Both the position numbers and the translations under genes were made by a program. 64,000 bases of DNA from positions 1 through 64,000 of the forward strand of contig CAYGPZ010000009.1 of the NCBI GenBank assembly GCA_964352025.1. The letters are read 5' to 3'. This DNA is from Hirschia sp964352025 (lineage in GTDB: Bacteria > Pseudomonadota > Alphaproteobacteria > Caulobacterales > Hyphomonadaceae). The notes under the pieces are model-generated. The model saw only the letters and a program-made list of their open reading frames with translations. It was not told the origin of the DNA and made no database searches. Shown here in pieces: positions 16,811 through 26,761 of this stretch. How positions within the stretch are numbered: the first letter of the stretch is position 1; each line of letters starts with the position of its first letter.

Positions 16811-18367
16811 ATGCGTATAAAAACAATATTGAAATTTTTCTTCTCGACTGTTTTATTGGGTTATTTGTACGGATGTTCGAATGCTGAGCTCACAGAGGCA
16901 GATCAAGCTGTGGAGACCACGGCTCAACAGCCAAACTTCATAATCATTTATGCTGATGATTTAGGGTATGGTGATGTCTCTAGTTATGGTGCGGCAGCTA
17001 TTAATACACCAAATATCGATAAACTTGCTGAAACTGGTATTCGTTTAACAGATGCACATGCGACAGCAGCGACATGTACGCCGTCTCGATATTCTGTGCT
17101 TACCGGAGAGTATGGTTTTCGCAGTAACGCTGCTATCCTGGCCGGCGATGCACCTGCTTTAATTCCTCCAGGAAAGCCCACAATTGCATCTGCTCTTAAA
17201 TCACTGGGTTATACAACCGGTGTCGTTGGAAAATGGCATTTAGGTTTGGGGAATGGAGATATTGACTGGAATGGAGATATTTCTCCTGGTCCATTAGATA
17301 TAGGATTTGATTATTCATTCCTTTTGCCCGCAACAGGGGATCGTGTTCCGACGGTTTATGTGGAAAACAAAAGAGTTATAGATCTTGACCCTTCTGACCC
17401 GATTCTAGTTGACTATACAGAAAAGATTGGTGACCGACCAACTGGTACAGAAAACCCTGAGCTATTGAGAGTCGGTGCTGATCCACAACATAGCAATACG
17501 ATAGTAAATGGCGTTTCTCGCATTGGTTTCATGGATGGTGGAAAATCAGCAGAGTGGGTGGATGAAGACTTTCCAGATGTTTTTAATGCGAAAGCGTTAG
17601 AGTTTATTCAGGAAAATAAGAGTAATCCTTTCTTCCTATTCTATTCATTTCATGATCCACATGTCCCGCGTTTACCACATCCTCGCTTTCAAGGTGTGAC
17701 TGAATTAGGTCCGCGCGGAGATGCGATTATTCAGCTAGACTGGATGACGGGACAGATCGCAAAAGAAGTTGAAGCATTAGGGATTGCTGAGAATACAATT
17801 ATCGTATTTAGCAGTGACAACGGCCCGGTTCTAAATGATGGGTATGACGATCAGGCAATTGAATTATTGGGTGATCATGCACCCGCTGGTCCATTTCGAG
17901 GTGGGAAATATAGTGCTTTTGAGGCTGGTGCGCGTGTGCCCACTATTGTGTCGTGGCCTGGAAATATCGAACCGACGGTAAGCAATGCGCTCGTTTCTCA
18001 GGTCGATTTATTTGCAAGTTTTGTGAAACTTGCCGGAGGAGATCCCGACACTACGCCTTATGATAGCCAAGACCATTCAGCTGCATTCTTAGGAAAAGAC
18101 GATGTTGGTCGGGATATCTTATTCAAAGAGTCTGCAGGAACAGTGTCTCTGCGAAATGGTAGCTGGAAATATATTGCTCCGATTACCAAGGGGAACACTA
18201 ATCCTGAATGGTTGTTTAGAAAAGGAATTGAAGGCGGTTTGTCTTTTGAGCCGCAACTTTTTAATCTTGAACAGGATATAGGTGAAACTGAGAACTTAGC
18301 AGACAATTATCCCGGTCAGGTGTTAAAAATGGAGCAGGCTTTAAGCGCAATTGTTGCAGAGCAATAA
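16811..18367 (+). CDS. Sulfatase (arylsulfatase family), lipoprotein
   Basis: 518-residue exported sulfatase that would remove sulfate esters from sugars or aryl compounds. The N-terminus is a lipoprotein signal (lipobox LYGC, Cys22). Active-site marks: metal-binding DD in IIYADDLGYGD (residues 49-50); the modification motif C-T-P-S-R with Cys89, the residue converted to formylglycine; GKWHLG; FHDPHVPR; and SSDNGP near residue 338. Maturation needs a formylglycine-generating enzyme or anSME, neither of which is in the window. The gene is a single unit, flanked on both sides by homologous minus-strand small RNA candidates. Ribosome site TGAGGGG ahead of the ATG. Confidence 0.93.
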   Translation: MRIKTILKFFFSTVLLGYLYGCSNAELTEADQAVETTAQQPNFIIIYADDLGYGDVSSYGAAAINTPNIDKLAETGIRLTDAHATAATCTPSRYSVLTGEYGFRSNAAILAGDAPALIPPGKPTIASALKSLGYTTGVVGKWHLGLGNGDIDWNGDISPGPLDIGFDYSFLLPATGDRVPTVYVENKRVIDLDPSDPILVDYTEKIGDRPTGTENPELLRVGADPQHSNTIVNGVSRIGFMDGGKSAEWVDEDFPDVFNAKALEFIQENKSNPFFLFYSFHDPHVPRLPHPRFQGVTELGPRGDAIIQLDWMTGQIAKEVEALGIAENTIIVFSSDNGPVLNDGYDDQAIELLGDHAPAGPFRGGKYSAFEAGARVPTIVSWPGNIEPTVSNALVSQVDLFASFVKLAGGDPDTTPYDSQDHSAAFLGKDDVGRDILFKESAGTVSLRNGSWKYIAPITKGNTNPEWLFRKGIEGGLSFEPQLFNLEQDIGETENLADNYPGQVLKMEQALSAIVAEQ

Positions 18368-18421
18368 CCTTACGATAATGATGTCGACAAAAGTCTGGAC
18401 AACTCAATTAGAAATTTGGAT

Positions 18422-18533
18422 AAAAAAAAGCCACGCTAAATAGCGTGGCTATATAAAGGTGTGCCTCGGGGGAGGAAACGCCCAAAAGCGACTAGCGCTT
18501 AAAATTGGGTAGCAAGGGAGGCAATCTCGCTTG
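18422..18533 (-). ncRNA. Small RNA candidate, copy 2 (C-rich, terminator-ended)
   Basis: Homologue of the RNA at 16499-16612, on the same strand, about 1.9 kb away and beyond the sulfatase gene. The internal hairpin AAGCGCTAGTCGCTT and flanking CCCAA/TTGGG are unchanged; the C loop is one base shorter. The terminator is AGCCACGCT / AGCGTGGCT (18429-18450) plus eight T on the minus strand. It lies downstream of the LysR gene on the same strand but has its own promoter-like elements. Confidence 0.75.
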
Positions 18534-18538
18534 AATTC

Positions 18539-18567
18539 ATATAAACATTTAATTGTGTTGCAAACAA
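18539..18567 (-). promoter_or_regulatory. Promoter of small RNA copy 2
   Basis: TTGTTT (18567-18562) and TTATAT (18544-18539) on the minus strand, 17 bases apart, matching the copy 1 promoter although the spacer differs. Initiation expected near 18532. The rest of the 18368-18726 gap shows only AT-rich sequence without a gene. Confidence 0.65.
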
Positions 18568-18726
18568 GCAACATTTTAGCAATGGTTATATGCACAAATG
18601 CATAGCATATGTAATGCGTTGTGTTTTAATGCTTTTTGCTTTGTATATTGTATACAAATTATTTGTTTAATTAGCTTTGAGCGCACAGAATTTTAACCAA
18701 ATCAGAGCGTGTTTTGCTCGGCTTTA

Positions 18727-19635
18727 CTATTTTACCTGCTGTCTATCTGCTTTAAGCTCGGAGGTAATGAAGTCTCTGAAAATGCTAATACGACGAGACC
18801 GTTTAAGGTCAGCTGGGTAAATGAAATAAAGATCGAATGTTGGTCCGGTAAGGTCGGGTAGAACCTTTTGTAGGCCAAATTCTTTAGAGACCATATATTC
18901 TGGTAGATCCGCGATACCTGAACCAGCACGAACAGCCCGCATCATTCCGTTGACATTGTTGACTTGCAATGTGGGTTCACGTTCAGCGCGGTCATCGCGT
19001 CCAACTCTTTGAGCCCAGTTCATCGCTTTCATGTGTTCGTCTTCTTCACCGAAAGAAACAATCTTGTGGCGATCTAGATCTTCTGCGCGTTCAGGCGTTC
19101 CATGTTTCTCAAGATAGTCTTCTGACGCGTATAGACTCGTTTTTACGGTTGTTAGCTTTCGCTGAATCAAATCAGCCTTATCAGCAGCCCAAAGTCGAAT
19201 AGCACATTCAGCTTCCAGCGTGAGAAGGTCAAACTCTCTGTCGTCCAAGGACAGCTTAATTCTCATACGTGGATATTGTTCAATAAATTTATGAATACGC
19301 GGTGCAAGCCAGAAAGAACCAAATGCAACAGGTGCCGTCACATGAAGCTGGCCGTGTGGTGTGTCTCCAGTATCGTTTAGGGCTGATTCTGCCGTACGAG
19401 CTGACGACGCCATTTCAGCGGTGGCTCTGTGAAGTATACGACCCGCTTCAGTCAGAATAAGACCACGCGCATGACGTTGGAAAAGAGAATTTCCTAACGA
19501 GTCTTCAAGCGCTGCAATTTGACGAGAAACAGCCGACTGAGAAATACCAAGGCGTTCTCCGGCAGCTGTTAAACTGCCGGTCTCTGCGGCGGCATGGAAG
19601 GATTTCAGTTTATCCCAATCCATTGATTGTCCCAT
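18727..19635 (-). CDS. LysR-family transcriptional regulator
   Basis: 302-residue regulator: N-terminal winged helix-turn-helix (WDKLKSFHAAAETGSLTAAGERLGISQSAVSRQIAALEDSLG, residues 6-48) and a C-terminal periplasmic-binding-like co-inducer domain (GQLHVTAPVAFGSFWLAPRIHKF). The ATG at 19635 has AAGGGT upstream. It stands alone upstream of nothing obvious: trxB lies upstream on the same strand with a 101-base gap, so its target is not evident from context. LysR proteins of this GcvA/CrgA-like subgroup often control nearby or divergent metabolic genes. Confidence 0.93.
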   Translation of the reverse strand: MGQSMDWDKLKSFHAAAETGSLTAAGERLGISQSAVSRQIAALEDSLGNSLFQRHARGLILTEAGRILHRATAEMASSARTAESALNDTGDTPHGQLHVTAPVAFGSFWLAPRIHKFIEQYPRMRIKLSLDDREFDLLTLEAECAIRLWAADKADLIQRKLTTVKTSLYASEDYLEKHGTPERAEDLDRHKIVSFGEEDEHMKAMNWAQRVGRDDRAEREPTLQVNNVNGMMRAVRAGSGIADLPEYMVSKEFGLQKVLPDLTGPTFDLYFIYPADLKRSRRISIFRDFITSELKADRQQVK

Positions 19636-19736
19636 AGCAATTACCCTTGATGCAGACTTGTACGATTCGTTTCTTAGCTGGATAACTAAGAGCGAAGAAT
19701 TAAGCCATTGTCAAAATCTACTATGATTTAGCTCGA

Positions 19737-20693
19737 TTATTTATTGTTTAAATCAAATTCGGCTAAAAAATGATCAGATTCTAGGGCGCCCATACAGCCC
19801 ATTCCTGCGGCTGTAACTGCCTGACGGAATTTGTCATCTGTCACATCACCTGCTGCATAGACGCCTGGAATTGAAGTCTTTGAAGAATCTGGTTCTGTAA
19901 TCAGATATCCACCTTGTTTCATTTCCAATTGCCCATCAAACAAGGATGTTGCAGGCGCATGCCCAATAGCAATGAAGACACCGTGTGCGTCCCGTTGAGA
20001 TATTTCGCCAGTTTTGACGTTTTTCAACTTCACACCGGTCACGCCAAGTGGGTTTTCATCTCCTAGAACTTCTTCCAATTGATGATCCCAAACCACTTCA
20101 ACTTTTTCGTGGTTTAATAGGCGTTCCTGCAGAATACGTTCAGCACGCAATTCATCACGGCGGTGTACCAATGTCACTTTAGATGCAAAGTTGGTTAGAA
20201 AGAGAGCTTCTTCAACAGCTGTGTTTCCGCCACCGACAACAACGACTTCTTTGCCGCGATAGAAGAAACCATCGCATGTGGCACATGCAGAAACACCAAA
20301 GCCTTGGAATTTGCTTTCTGATTCAAGGCCAAGCCATTTTGCTTGTGCACCAGTACAGATAATCAAAGCATCACAGGTGTAAGTCGTACCATTTTCACCT
20401 TCTAAAGTGAAAGGGCGGTTTTGCAGATCAACAGATTTGATGTGGTCTTCTACAAATTCGGTCCCGACGTGCAGAGCCTGTTCTTTCATTTGCTCCATCA
20501 ACCAAGGACCTTGGATAACTTCAGCAAATCCTGGGTAGTTTTCAACTTCGGTTGTGATCGTTAATTGACCACCGGGCTGCATACCGGCAATCAGCATCGG
20601 TTTGCGCATGGCACGTGCAGCATAGATAGCTGCAGAATAGCCAGCAGGACCTGAACCAAGAATAATCAGTGAACGGTGTTCTGTCGTACTCAT
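19737..20693 (-). CDS. trxB: Thioredoxin-disulfide reductase
   Basis: 318-residue FAD/NADPH enzyme that reduces thioredoxin. N-terminal FAD site GSGPAGYSAAIYAARA, the redox pair in CATCDGFF (typical CxxC), the NADPH-binding GGGNTAVEEALFLTNFASKVTLVHRR, and the C-terminal FAD motif PGVYAAGDVTDDKFRQAVTAAGMGCMGAL are all in order. Length is normal. It is read alone, between LysR and the cation exporter genes, all on the minus strand with gaps of about 100 bases. Confidence 0.97.
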   Translation of the reverse strand: MSTTEHRSLIILGSGPAGYSAAIYAARAMRKPMLIAGMQPGGQLTITTEVENYPGFAEVIQGPWLMEQMKEQALHVGTEFVEDHIKSVDLQNRPFTLEGENGTTYTCDALIICTGAQAKWLGLESESKFQGFGVSACATCDGFFYRGKEVVVVGGGNTAVEEALFLTNFASKVTLVHRRDELRAERILQERLLNHEKVEVVWDHQLEEVLGDENPLGVTGVKLKNVKTGEISQRDAHGVFIAIGHAPATSLFDGQLEMKQGGYLITEPDSSKTSIPGVYAAGDVTDDKFRQAVTAAGMGCMGALESDHFLAEFDLNNK

Positions 20694-20796
20694 AAGCAGC
20701 TTCCGATACGTTAGACAATGTTAATTCTGACCAACGGATTTAGGGGGCTTAGTGTAAGATTGCAAGGACACATTCAATGAATAACGAATATCATTT

Positions 20797-21789
20797 TTAA
20801 TGAGAATGGCTGTGAGATGGCTGCACATCGGCGGGGCAATGAATGTCCATATCAGGGGGACTTACTTCAATTGTGGCGTGGCCAAGCTTATGCTGTTCTA
20901 AAAGGCGTTGTTTGATCAGCGCCAATGTCGCAGAAGAATCGATATTATCACCAAGGCAGACATTCATAGTAATCATCACGTCTGAACCTGTGAGTGTCCA
21001 AGCATGGACATGGTGAATAGCCTCTAAGCCATTGATATTGCTAATTAGGTCGTTGATGAGGTGTTTTTTGTCAAACCCTTCAGGTTCACCTTCAAGTAAG
21101 ATATGGCCTGACCTTTTAATCACGCGATATCCACCAAACCCGATTATGATAGCAACAATGGCCGACAGGATCGGATCAATTGGCATCCAGCCTGTGAACA
21201 TAATGGTGATGGCAGCTATAATGGCGACGACCGAGCCCAACATATCGCCAGCGACATGCCATAAAGCACCTTCTAAATTGACATCCCCGTGCGCATGATC
21301 ATCGCCGCCATGAAGAATAAAGAAAGCAATGATGTTGATGACTAACCCTGCGATTGCAACGCCCATCAAGATAGTTGATTCGACAGGAGTTGGAGACATA
21401 AGCCGTTGAGCCGCTTCGATAAGTATCCATCCAGCTAACAGGATGAGTGTCAGGCCATTGGCAAAAGCAGCGAGTATTCGAAAGCGTCCAAATCCATAAC
21501 TACGCTTTGAATCTGAAGGGCGTTCAGCCAGCCAAAAACCAAACCATGCCAGTAGAAGACTGGCGGAGTCGGTAAGCATATGGGCAGCATCAGCCAATAA
21601 AGCGAGTGACCCTGAAACAATACCGCCGATGACTTCTGCAATCATGAATAGGGCTGTTAGTACACCCGCCCAAGCGACACGATTACGCGAAGCATGAGCC
21701 GCATGATCGTGACAATCACCTGAATGATGTGAATGTGCTTCACTCGCGTGATCGTCGCAATGGGTATGTTCGGAGTGATCGTGAGCCAT
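20797..21789 (-). CDS. Cation diffusion facilitator (Zn/Co/Cd exporter family)
   Basis: 330-residue inner-membrane metal/proton antiporter of the CDF family (CzcD/DmeF/ZitB-like). A His/Asp-rich cytosolic N-terminus (HDHSEHTHCDDHASEAHSHHSGDCHDHAAH) precedes six helices. Transport-site residues sit in LLADAAHMLTDS (helix 2) and in LWHVAGDMLGS (helix 5), the HxxxD pattern of Zn/Co transporters. A second His-rich loop (ILHGGDDHAHGD) lies between helices 4 and 5, and the C-terminal cytosolic domain (AIHHVHAWTLTGSDVMIT) ends in a HSHSH tail. No metal regulator gene is adjacent. Confidence 0.94.
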   Translation of the reverse strand: MAHDHSEHTHCDDHASEAHSHHSGDCHDHAAHASRNRVAWAGVLTALFMIAEVIGGIVSGSLALLADAAHMLTDSASLLLAWFGFWLAERPSDSKRSYGFGRFRILAAFANGLTLILLAGWILIEAAQRLMSPTPVESTILMGVAIAGLVINIIAFFILHGGDDHAHGDVNLEGALWHVAGDMLGSVVAIIAAITIMFTGWMPIDPILSAIVAIIIGFGGYRVIKRSGHILLEGEPEGFDKKHLINDLISNINGLEAIHHVHAWTLTGSDVMITMNVCLGDNIDSSATLALIKQRLLEQHKLGHATIEVSPPDMDIHCPADVQPSHSHSH

Positions 21790-21870
21790 ATGTTTGTTTA
21801 CAACAATTACTCTTTGCTGAGAACTCTAATAATAACAAATATTTATGATGTTATATCATCACGAATTCAT

Positions 21871-22911
21871 TTAACTTTTAGGCCTTGGATGCTTTTCTAA
21901 AAGTCGTTTTACGATTTCATCTGCAGCACGATCAATTTCTCTAATCGGTTCTGGAGACCAGTGGTCGACTTTGCCTTCATACCAGCGTGCAACACCTTGC
22001 TTGGTGAAGCTTTCATGTAAGCGATCAAATTTGGCAGATTTTCCATCTAGCTTGAGGAAGTAGACGGGTTTTCCAAACCATGAAGCCTCGGAAATCATAT
22101 TGGCTGAGTCTTCGGTCACAACGACAAGGTCAGACAGACTTAGGAAGGCGAGATATGGGTTTGTGCCATCAGTTATTTCTGATTCCCAAAAGCGTGCACC
22201 AATATCTTCTGCCATCGAGCGGAGGCGAATGCGTGCATGTTCAGGTGTACGGCGGGAAATCGTAATCCAGAGACGGACATTCTGCGCCGCCATGCCGCGC
22301 AATTCTTCTTCGAGTACTTTTGCGCGATTGACCGACATGGAGTGCGTTTTAGAATCGCCACCAATTATAACAGCAGCTTTTCGGCCAGGCTCGCCTGTCA
22401 GCTCTCCAAAATTAAGCGCTGCTTGTTCGAGATCACCTGTCGCGAAGTGTGCAGGCGCACCAATCGTTGAAAGTACGTTTGGTCCTTCCAGCTGATCGTG
22501 TTCAGGTGGAATAACGAGGTCAAAGTGAGATGGATCTACTTTGGGGTCTTGTGTTTGAACGACAAGTGTTTTGCCCTCTGACCATTCTTTGACGCGCATG
22601 GAGTAGGGAACTGAGCGTCGCCCAGACCCAATCCAAATGTCAGGCCATGGTGCTTGAAATTGCTCGCGTTGCTCTTTGGGAAGAGCTGCTAGCGGTGCAG
22701 TCCACATATTGGGGGGCAACCAGAGCTGAGGTGCGCTGGGTGTGATCCGAATAGGTTCGGGTTTGTGGGCGTTTGAACGGATGTGAGATAGGGACGTCCA
22801 GCGATGCAATTCACCAATTGCTTGTGCAATGGCGATAGCTTGGCGTTCAATTCCAGCGCGCCCATCGGATACAACCCAGATGGACGGACCGACAGCAGCG
22901 CTGGAAACCAT
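21871..22911 (-). CDS. ELM1-family protein (DUF1022)
   Basis: 346-residue protein of the ELM1 family, named for a plant mitochondrial fission factor and common in alphaproteobacteria. It begins IWVVSDGRAGIERQAIAIAQAIGE, and has the conserved PDIWIGSGRRSVPYSMRVKEW, VVQTQDPKVDPSHFDLVIPPEHD and DLVVVTEDSANMISEASWFGKPVYFL segments, the last resembling a glycosyltransferase-B nucleotide site. A glycosyltransferase-like fold is plausible; bacterial function is unknown. Its start is three bases after the greA stop, so it is probably co-translated with greA. Confidence 0.9.
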   Translation of the reverse strand: MVSSAAVGPSIWVVSDGRAGIERQAIAIAQAIGELHRWTSLSHIRSNAHKPEPIRITPSAPQLWLPPNMWTAPLAALPKEQREQFQAPWPDIWIGSGRRSVPYSMRVKEWSEGKTLVVQTQDPKVDPSHFDLVIPPEHDQLEGPNVLSTIGAPAHFATGDLEQAALNFGELTGEPGRKAAVIIGGDSKTHSMSVNRAKVLEEELRGMAAQNVRLWITISRRTPEHARIRLRSMAEDIGARFWESEITDGTNPYLAFLSLSDLVVVTEDSANMISEASWFGKPVYFLKLDGKSAKFDRLHESFTKQGVARWYEGKVDHWSPEPIREIDRAADEIVKRLLEKHPRPKS

Positions 22912-22914
22912 AGT

Positions 22915-23388
22915 TTAGACCCATTTTACATCGAGAATTTCGTACGTCTTGGCACCGCCAGGGGCGCTAACCTCTGCAACATCACCTTCTTCTTTCCCGA
23001 TCATCGCACGGGCTAGGGGAGCTGACAGTGAAAGCTTACCTTCAGAAATATTGGCTTCGTCTTCACCAACGATTTTATACGTCGCTTCTTCTTCTGTGTC
23101 TTCATCAACGACAGTTACAGTTGCGCCGAATTTAACATTGTCACCAGATAACTTTGAAGTATCGATAACTTGAGCTCGAGCTAGTTTGCTGTCTAGCTCG
23201 ATAATACGGCCTTCAATATGGCTCTGACTTTCCTTAGCAGCGTGATATTCGGCATTCTCAGAGAGATCACCATGTTCACGTGCTTCTGCAATCGCCTGAA
23301 TGACTTCAGGACGTGCAATAGTCTTTAAGTGCTTTAGCTCTTCTTCCAAGGCCTTGTGGCCTTGGGCTGTCATAGGGATGCGTTGCAT
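22915..23388 (-). CDS. greA: Transcription elongation factor GreA
   Basis: 157-residue factor that enters the RNA polymerase secondary channel and stimulates cleavage of backtracked RNA. The N-terminal coiled coil carries the tip acids (AREHGDLSENAEYHAAKE), and the C-terminal FKBP-like domain is complete (LSLSAPLARAMIGKEEGDV). Upstream by 55 bases lies carB on the same strand, so greA and the ELM1 gene may be partly expressed by readthrough. Confidence 0.97.
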   Translation of the reverse strand: MQRIPMTAQGHKALEEELKHLKTIARPEVIQAIAEAREHGDLSENAEYHAAKESQSHIEGRIIELDSKLARAQVIDTSKLSGDNVKFGATVTVVDEDTEEEATYKIVGEDEANISEGKLSLSAPLARAMIGKEEGDVAEVSAPGGAKTYEILDVKWV

Positions 23389-23443
23389 TAGTTAGATACC
23401 GTTATTGAAACTTACCCAAAGGTCGACTGAAGTTGGGTTAAGG

Positions 23444-26400
23444 TCAAGAGTAGGATTGAAGTGATGCCGCTTCAAGGGGGCGGTCCATCAGAACTTTGAT
23501 TGCTCGAACAGCGGCCAGACCACCAGAGACGGTCGTGTAGTACGGCACACCCTTGATCAAAGCAGTCCGACGAATAGATGCAGAATCAAGCATAGATTGC
23601 GCACCTTCAGTCGTGTTTATCACAAGCTGAACATCACCATCTGCGATTTTGTCGACTATGTGAGGGCGGCCTTCTTGAACCTTGTTTATAACTTTTACTT
23701 CAATACCTTCTTCACGCATGTCGCGTGCTGTTCCAGTTGTTGCAATTATTGAAAATCCGATTTCAATCAATTGTTTAGCGGTGTCTATCGCTGCTTGCTT
23801 ATCTGACTTTTTAACTGAGATGAAACAAGTTCCACTCTTTGGAAGAAGAACACCTGCTGCAATTTGAGACTTCAAGAATGCTGCATCGAATGTCTTATCG
23901 ATACCCATGACCTCACCAGTTGAGCGCATCTCAGGACCAAGTGCCGGATCAACACCTGTGAAGCGTGCGAATGGGAAGACCGCTTCTTTTACTGAAATTC
24001 TGGGTGGTTTAATCGGGCCTTCACCGAGATTAAATTGTTCTAATTTTTCTCCCGCCATGACTTTTGCGGCGATGGATGCAACAGGTTTACCCACAGCTTT
24101 TGCAACAAATGGCACGGTTCTGGATGCACGGGGATTCGCTTCTAGGACATAAATTTCGTCATTCTTGACCGCAAATTGCACGTTCATGAGACCTTTTACG
24201 TCCAAAGCATTCGCAAGAACACGGGCTTGGCGAGCTAATTCAGTCTGGATTGGCTGAGAAAGTGAGTATGGCGGAATCGAACAAGCCGAATCACCTGAGT
24301 GAACACCAGCTTCTTCAATGTGCTGCATAATACCTGCGACGTGCGTTGTTTCACCGTCACTAATTGCGTCAACATCAACCTCGATAGCGTCAGAAAGGTA
24401 ACGGTCGACAAGAAGGTTTCCACCTTCAGAGGCGATAAGCGCTTTTGCACCATAATCTTCAAGGTCAGCGACGTCGTGAGCAATTTCCATTGCACGTCCA
24501 CCCAACACATTGGACGGACGAACCATGACCGGATAACCAACACGCTCAGCAATAGCTAACGCTTCTTCAATCGTTGTGGCGATTCCTGAAGGAGCCTGTT
24601 TGAGGCCTGTACTATCTAATAGTGCAGAGAAACGTTTTCTGTCTTCAGCTAGATCGATTGCATCTGGTGATGTTCCAAGAATTGGAACTTTCAATTCGCT
24701 AAGACCTTGCGAAAGTTTCAACGGTGTTTGACCACCAAATTGAACAATCACACCAGAAAATTCGCCCGTTGATTGCTCAACGTGGCAGATTTCTGAAACA
24801 TCTTCGAGTGTCAGTGGTTCAAAGTAGAGGCGGTCAGACGTGTCATAATCAGTTGAAACCGTTTCAGGGTTACAATTGACCATAATGCTTTCAACACCAA
24901 GATCTTCCATCGCAAAGGCTGCGTGACAACAACAATAGTCAAATTCGATACCCTGACCAATACGGTTTGGTCCACCACCCAAAATCATGGCTTTCTTACG
25001 TGTCGAAGGTAATGCTTCACATTCTGCAGGAAGCAATGAACCATCTTCAGCCATCATACCTGTTTCGTAGGTTGAATAGAGGTATGGCGTTTTAGCCGCG
25101 AATTCAGCCGCACATGTGTCGATACGTTTATATACAGGACGCACACCAAGGCCATGACGGTATTCGCGGACTTGTGTTTCAGATTGATCTGTCAACATAG
25201 CCAAGCGTTCATCGGAGAACCCTTTAGACTTCAGCAAGTTCATGCTTTCCGCGTCTTTTGGTAGTCCATCACGTTGGATGTTTTTCTCTGTTTCAACGAG
25301 ATCAGCAATTTGGCGTAGGAACCAAAGGTCTACACCTGATGCACGATAAACATCTTCAACTGACAATCCAAAACGAAGAGCTTGAGCAATAACGAGGAGA
25401 CGTTTGCGTGTCGGCTTGGAACAAGCAGCTTGCAATACATTGCGATCGTCACCTTTACCAAGGTTATCGATTTCAATTTCGTTCAGACCACAAAAGCCTG
25501 TTTCAAGTGAACGCAATGCTTTTTGGAAACTTTCCTGGAATGTACGTCCGATCGCCATGGCTTCACCAACAGATTTCATGCTGGTGGATAGGTTCTCGTC
25601 TGCGCCTTTGTATTTTTCAAAAGCAAAGCGTGGAATTTTGGTGACGACATAGTCAATTGTTGGTTCAAATGAAGCCGGCGTTACGCCTGTGATGTCATTA
25701 TCCAGCTCATCAAGTGTGTATCCAACAGCAAGTTTCGCAGCGACTTTCGCAATTGGGAAACCTGTTGCTTTTGATGCCAGTGCCGAAGAACGACTGACGC
25801 GTGGGTTCATCTCAATGACAACCAAGCGTCCTGTTTCAGGGTGAACAGCAAATTGTACGTTTGAACCACCTGTCTCAACACCAATTTCACGAAGCACCGC
25901 AATCGAAGCGTTCCGCATGATTTGGTATTCTTTATCTGTGAGTGTCAGGGCAGGTGCTACTGTGATTGAATCACCCGTGTGCACACCCATTGGATCGACG
26001 TTCTCGATAGCACAAATAATGATACAGTTATCCGCTTGGTCGCGAACAACTTCCATCTCGTACTCTTTCCAGCCTAAAAGACTTTCATCGATAAGGATTT
26101 GTCCAGTCGGTGAAGCTTCCATACCTGAGCGACAGAAATGTTCGTACTCTTCGCGGTTGTTGGCAACACCACCACCTGTTCCGCCAAGTGTAAAAGCAGG
26201 TCGGATAATCGCGGGGAGACCAATGTCTTCTAGAGAATCAAAACACTCTTTTAGTCCACCAAGAATGTCTTTTCCTGTTTCTTTGCCGTCTGCGTCAAAT
26301 GTCTTGGGAGCCGTTACAATAACAGATTTTGGGTTTTCAAGGCCGATATTGTCCATCGCGACTTGGAATTTTTCGCGGTCTTCGGCTTTTTCAATGGCGT

Positions 26401-26761
26401 CAGCTTTGGCACCGATGAGTTCTACATTGTACTTTTCAAGTGTACCGTCTTGATCAAGCGCAAGCGCTGTGTTCAACGCTGTCTGTCCACCCATTGTAGG
26501 TAGGATTGCGTCAGGTTTTTCTTTTTCAATGATTTTAGCTACAAATTCGGGTGTGATCGGCTCAATATATGTTGCGTCTGCTAATTCAGGGTCCGTCATA
26601 ATCGTTGCTGGGTTGGAGTTCACCAGAATGATACGGTAGCCTTCTTCTTTCAGAGCCTTGATTGCCTGAACACCTGAATAGTCAAACTCACAAGCCTGAC
26701 CAATTACAATTGGGCCCGCGCCGATGACTAGAATGGATTGGATATCCGAGCGTTTAGGCAT
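23444..26761 (-). CDS. carB: Carbamoyl-phosphate synthase large subunit
   Basis: 1105-residue ATP-dependent synthase that makes carbamoyl phosphate from bicarbonate, ammonia from CarA, and two ATP, feeding arginine and pyrimidine synthesis. Two homologous ATP-grasp halves are present: GAGPIVIGQACEFDYSG and FTLGGTGGGVANN in the first, GGGPNRIGQGIEFDYCC and SNVLGGRAMEI in the second; a C-terminal MGS-like allosteric domain (IIATTGTARDMREEGIEV) closes the protein. The small subunit gene carA lies 5 kb away on the same strand rather than in tandem. Confidence 0.97.
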   Translation of the reverse strand: MPKRSDIQSILVIGAGPIVIGQACEFDYSGVQAIKALKEEGYRIILVNSNPATIMTDPELADATYIEPITPEFVAKIIEKEKPDAILPTMGGQTALNTALALDQDGTLEKYNVELIGAKADAIEKAEDREKFQVAMDNIGLENPKSVIVTAPKTFDADGKETGKDILGGLKECFDSLEDIGLPAIIRPAFTLGGTGGGVANNREEYEHFCRSGMEASPTGQILIDESLLGWKEYEMEVVRDQADNCIIICAIENVDPMGVHTGDSITVAPALTLTDKEYQIMRNASIAVLREIGVETGGSNVQFAVHPETGRLVVIEMNPRVSRSSALASKATGFPIAKVAAKLAVGYTLDELDNDITGVTPASFEPTIDYVVTKIPRFAFEKYKGADENLSTSMKSVGEAMAIGRTFQESFQKALRSLETGFCGLNEIEIDNLGKGDDRNVLQAACSKPTRKRLLVIAQALRFGLSVEDVYRASGVDLWFLRQIADLVETEKNIQRDGLPKDAESMNLLKSKGFSDERLAMLTDQSETQVREYRHGLGVRPVYKRIDTCAAEFAAKTPYLYSTYETGMMAEDGSLLPAECEALPSTRKKAMILGGGPNRIGQGIEFDYCCCHAAFAMEDLGVESIMVNCNPETVSTDYDTSDRLYFEPLTLEDVSEICHVEQSTGEFSGVIVQFGGQTPLKLSQGLSELKVPILGTSPDAIDLAEDRKRFSALLDSTGLKQAPSGIATTIEEALAIAERVGYPVMVRPSNVLGGRAMEIAHDVADLEDYGAKALIASEGGNLLVDRYLSDAIEVDVDAISDGETTHVAGIMQHIEEAGVHSGDSACSIPPYSLSQPIQTELARQARVLANALDVKGLMNVQFAVKNDEIYVLEANPRASRTVPFVAKAVGKPVASIAAKVMAGEKLEQFNLGEGPIKPPRISVKEAVFPFARFTGVDPALGPEMRSTGEVMGIDKTFDAAFLKSQIAAGVLLPKSGTCFISVKKSDKQAAIDTAKQLIEIGFSIIATTGTARDMREEGIEVKVINKVQEGRPHIVDKIADGDVQLVINTTEGAQSMLDSASIRRTALIKGVPYYTTVSGGLAAVRAIKVLMDRPLEAASLQSYS

